Shown: positions 61,155 to 64,000 of the stretch, in pieces
Layout: each line of letters begins with the position of its first letter
How positions within the stretch are numbered: position 1 is the stretch's first letter
Assembly (NCBI GenBank): GCA_030077755.1
Contig: JAQJZZ010000013.1
Coordinates: 434,001-498,000, forward strand
Length of the DNA: 64,000 bases
Reading direction: 5' to 3'
Origin: Filosporella fistucella
Taxonomy: Eukaryota; Ascomycota; Leotiomycetes; Helotiales
Notes under the pieces: generated by a model
What the model was told of the DNA's origin: nothing
What the model saw: only the letters and a program-made list of their open reading frames with translations
Database searches by the model: none
Translations under genes and position numbers: made by a program

Positions 61155-63079
61155 TCTTTCTCAGAAATATTCCATTGATGATAACAATTAGGGGCATCTG
61201 TTTGATATATGGAAGTGGATGCTCAGCCGCAATTAGACGCCGAGGACTAAGCCGGGGGTGGGTATGCATTGCCAAGTTTTGGCTGTTCTGATCTGATCAG
61301 GAACACCGCTCGAAGCTGCAGGTGATTGAAAAGGAGAATATTGCGAATTCTGTGAGAGATTGATAGATTTAAAAGTACCGGAAACCGAATATGACATGAC
61401 ACTGCCAATGTGGGCAGAATTACCTTTGGTGCACCAAAAATTGGATGACATTCTTGGCGCCAAAAATGCGATGCATTTGTAAATTGGAACTGGCAATAGA
61501 TACGGAATTGTCTTATTGGTCATGATTGTGTTTGTATGAGGGCATGCGAACTGATTGAGAGAGACAGTGCCAGGAAACACTCTGAGGCTCGAGGCCTCCT
61601 GAATCCAGCTGGAGCCGTCGTTTTTTTGCTTGGCTCAAATGGAAGGAAAAGGGACAAACAAGAGGGGAGAAACCTGATTCCACACCATCGCTCTCAAATT
61701 TCGAATTTTGATTACGACGGCGCAACTATTCTAAGCACATCTGCTGCAGAAGATCGGGTGATTTGATTTCCGAAGCACAAACGACAGCAAAAAGAGAGCC
61801 TGACCCCCAGTCGTCGCCCTCAATCCGAATGCGCGTCGCTTTCAAATCAGCCGCTACTGCTGCATGGCGCAACTTTTTCAGCTGGCATCATTCCTTGTCC
61901 AAACATCATCGCCCTCAAAGAAGCCTGTTTGCAATCGACGTGCAACCTTTTGCCGCCTCATCCGCCTCTAATCAGGAATCTATTCTAGGTTGATGCAACC
62001 ATTTCGCTCGCATCTGGGCGGAATTGCAAGCGCTTACATGGATATTGCGGTCGATTCGCTGGCTAATTACTCGGCGTCGTAAGCTATTCTCGTGTATGCG
62101 GGCTGTGCTGGGAGCAGAATTTTCATTGCGCAGGAATGGCTTTTTGATGGCTTGGATGCTTGGTGCGAGGCTGCCGTGGGTCGGTTTGGTTGGGAGGAGG
62201 GCGTGTGATTGAGAGATGGGCAAAGGGCGTTGGTTGTTTGCGGGAATTGGAAATGAGGGCAATTTGAGACGACACATGAGGTCCTTTTGATTTTATTGCC
62301 CTGGGCATATTTGCGCATTTGAATTTGGTAGAGGATGTCATGGAAATGGCCATGGAAATGCATAGCATGTCTCGTTGGGTTGAGCACCTGAGCAGCTGAT
62401 GTGGTTGCCTTGTTTGCCCTGTTGTGAATCTCTCACGGGAATGGTTGCATCAGGGTGGTTTTGTCTACATTTCTTGACCTCGGTCTCATGAGATCTAGCC
62501 TTTGGGTCAGTTGGATGGGGTTGGTTGTGTGGAAGCGTCTCTCGAAATCAAGATACTCGAATGCTTGGACAAGACTGCTCTAAATGCTGTCACTTGCTTG
62601 CACCGAATACAGCATCAGCGGCTTTTTGCTGTACGATGATGATGGCGAGACAGCCAAGCCACAAGGCCTAACTCAATTCGCAGTGTTCTGGCATTCAGAG
62701 CATGGAACACCGCCTCATCACAACAAACATTTTCTGAAGAATCAACAAATTCGAACAACAGAATCACCACGGAATCAAATCACAATCACATATGGTAAAG
62801 CTGTTTATGGACACAAAATCCAACAATCTATCGACATCAAAATCGCCTCGAGTGACGCGTTGCCCCAATTCATTTCCAATACGGAACGGCTGAGATACGT
62901 TTGGGGTCGGGCGTGCATTCAAATGCCCTCCCTCCCTCAAAGAGTGCCTTGTGGCGGAGCCTGAGCTTCCAAACTACAAATACTCGGGGCAAGGCTCGAA
63001 TGCATCCTACCCTGAGCCTGAACATGCCCACATAAGTCAGATTTTTATTTATTCTTCTCTTTAACCTTCCTTTGCATAC
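61155..63079. other. Intergenic, no gene seen
   Basis: 1.9 kb with short frames on both strands (61233-61580 minus, 62584-62964 plus). None is supported by motif or splice logic. Its right end is the promoter of the last gene and may hold an upstream non-coding exon, since an acceptor-like TTGCATTCAG ends at 63094. Confidence 0.5.
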
Positions 63080-63094
63080 TTGTCTTGCATTCAG

Positions 63095-64000
63095 TATAAG
63101 TTCAAGGAGCCGCCTCCCTCGAGTCATCGTTCGACCTTTTCATCTTCGCTGATTGACATCGAGTCTACCGACACCGACTCTCAGCCTTGGACCCCGCGAT
63201 CACAATTGGAACTCACTCTCACCTCAATGTCGTCCACCATGGATAGACTTCTAGATGCACAACGACAGCCGTTGTCAATTAGGACCGCCAAAAGATCTCG
63301 TCATTCACCAACACCATCTATGAACCAAGATCACTCATCGATTCCGCGACCGAATTATCCCATTGCTATTCCTCCCGAGAAGTTGAAGAAGGCGCTGGAG
63401 CTTTACAAGCGTTATCAACTTGAGATTCAACTCGCACTCGAACCACAGTCTGCCACAACAAACCATGATGGATATCATCACCTTCACGTTCCTGGCCTTT
63501 CACCCCGATCTACAACATCTCACGAATCATCTCGACGTCGTGCACTTTCAGTAACTACCTCTTGCTACGATGCTGTTACAGACCTCTCCTCTGTTGTATC
63601 ATTCGACGACAATGAAAGTACTACATCCGCCATGGCGAAGGCGCAAGGGGAATGGATGTCATTTGATGGGAAAAAGGTGAAACAACGTACAAGGAAGAGA
63701 TTGAGTCCCACCAAGAGAGCAAAGGCTGCGTTGGTGAGGCATCTTGGAGCTTGTCGGGTGTGCGGTGCTAGGCGGGTTCCTGTAAGACATTTCACCTCCC
63801 AATGAGAGACTACTCTAACTGTTCCGATACAGTGTCCATTGGAGCATCACGATATCCAGACTCTTGAAAATCTTCGACTGCAATCCAACGCTGGACCTAA
63901 TGTACGCCGGCCACGAGTATCAGTTGATGCAAGATCCTCCAATTCCAGCTCATCTCAACGAACAACTACTTCACTTCCTACCGAAGAACAAAAGCCAAGC
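63095..64000 (+). CDS. Hypothetical protein with Cys/His motif, truncated by window edge
   Basis: Frame open from just after an acceptor-like site at 63094 (YKFKEPPPSSHRSTF...), so an upstream exon may exist; the first ATG in frame is 63227 (MSSTMDRLLDAQ). The body is low-complexity Ser/Arg/Pro-rich. Near 63690-63780 is KRLSPTKRAKAALVRHLGA followed by CRVCGARRVP, and a 51-nt intron (63782-63832) joins to CPLEHHDI. The resulting C-x2-C-x6-C-x3-HH pattern, after basic residues and an RxLGAC start, recalls a family of fungal proteins related to zinc-binding transcription factors, but I cannot name it. The C-terminus lies beyond 64000. Confidence 0.6.

Noticed and set aside
62584..62964. 126-codon plus-strand frame
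   Set aside because: No recognisable family, no consistent splice link to the last gene.

Overview
The window is nuclear DNA of a filamentous ascomycete (Pezizomycotina). The evidence is short introns (about 48-120 nt) with GT-AG borders and CTGAC/CTAAC-like branch sites, compact genes, and fungus-specific families: an HET-domain protein, a CFEM/GPI wall protein, a HacA-type bZIP factor and a DAL5/TNA1-type permease. Moderate GC content and gene style would fit a leotiomycete such as a helotialean fungus; that placement is a guess. I saw no tRNA, rRNA, CRISPR array or transposon.

Left part (1-9 kb): an oligopeptide transporter (OPT family, minus strand, C-terminus cut by the left edge), an SQT1-like WD40 ribosome-assembly chaperone, and a 4-coumarate-CoA-ligase-like acyl-CoA synthetase ending in the peroxisomal signal AKL. 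At 10-16.4 kb there is a poorly defined basic protein gene, then the most unusual gene of the window: an SRA/YDG-like domain, two cysteine clusters and an AlkB-type 2OG-Fe(II) dioxygenase core with intact H-x-D...H...R in one protein.

Centre (16.8-29 kb): a dense housekeeping block with the SKI2 RNA helicase, CSM3/SWI3 replication-fork factor, complex I 21-kDa subunit, TAD2 tRNA adenosine deaminase, KRR1 processome factor and HacA, the unfolded-protein-response bZIP. HacA shows the frame change expected from its unconventional ~20-nt intron.

Right part (29-64 kb) is gene-poor and more lineage-specific: two multi-pass membrane proteins of unknown role, a HIT hydrolase, two apparently broken genes (a secreted-domain protein and a small conserved fungal protein), a DJ-1/PfpI protein, an MFS permease, a two-exon gene at 46.4-47.0 kb, about 5.5 kb with no convincing gene, a CFEM-type GPI protein, a DUF427 protein, the ESCRT-III subunit DID2/CHMP1, an HET-domain protein and a partial cysteine/histidine-motif protein at the right edge.

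Taken together: RNA and ribosome biology (SQT1, SKI2, TAD2, KRR1), genome maintenance (CSM3, perhaps the SRA-AlkB protein), secretory stress (HacA, CFEM protein) and nutrient uptake (OPT, MFS). There is no sign of a biosynthetic cluster. All gene models were read by eye; exon borders not stated explicitly are approximate.
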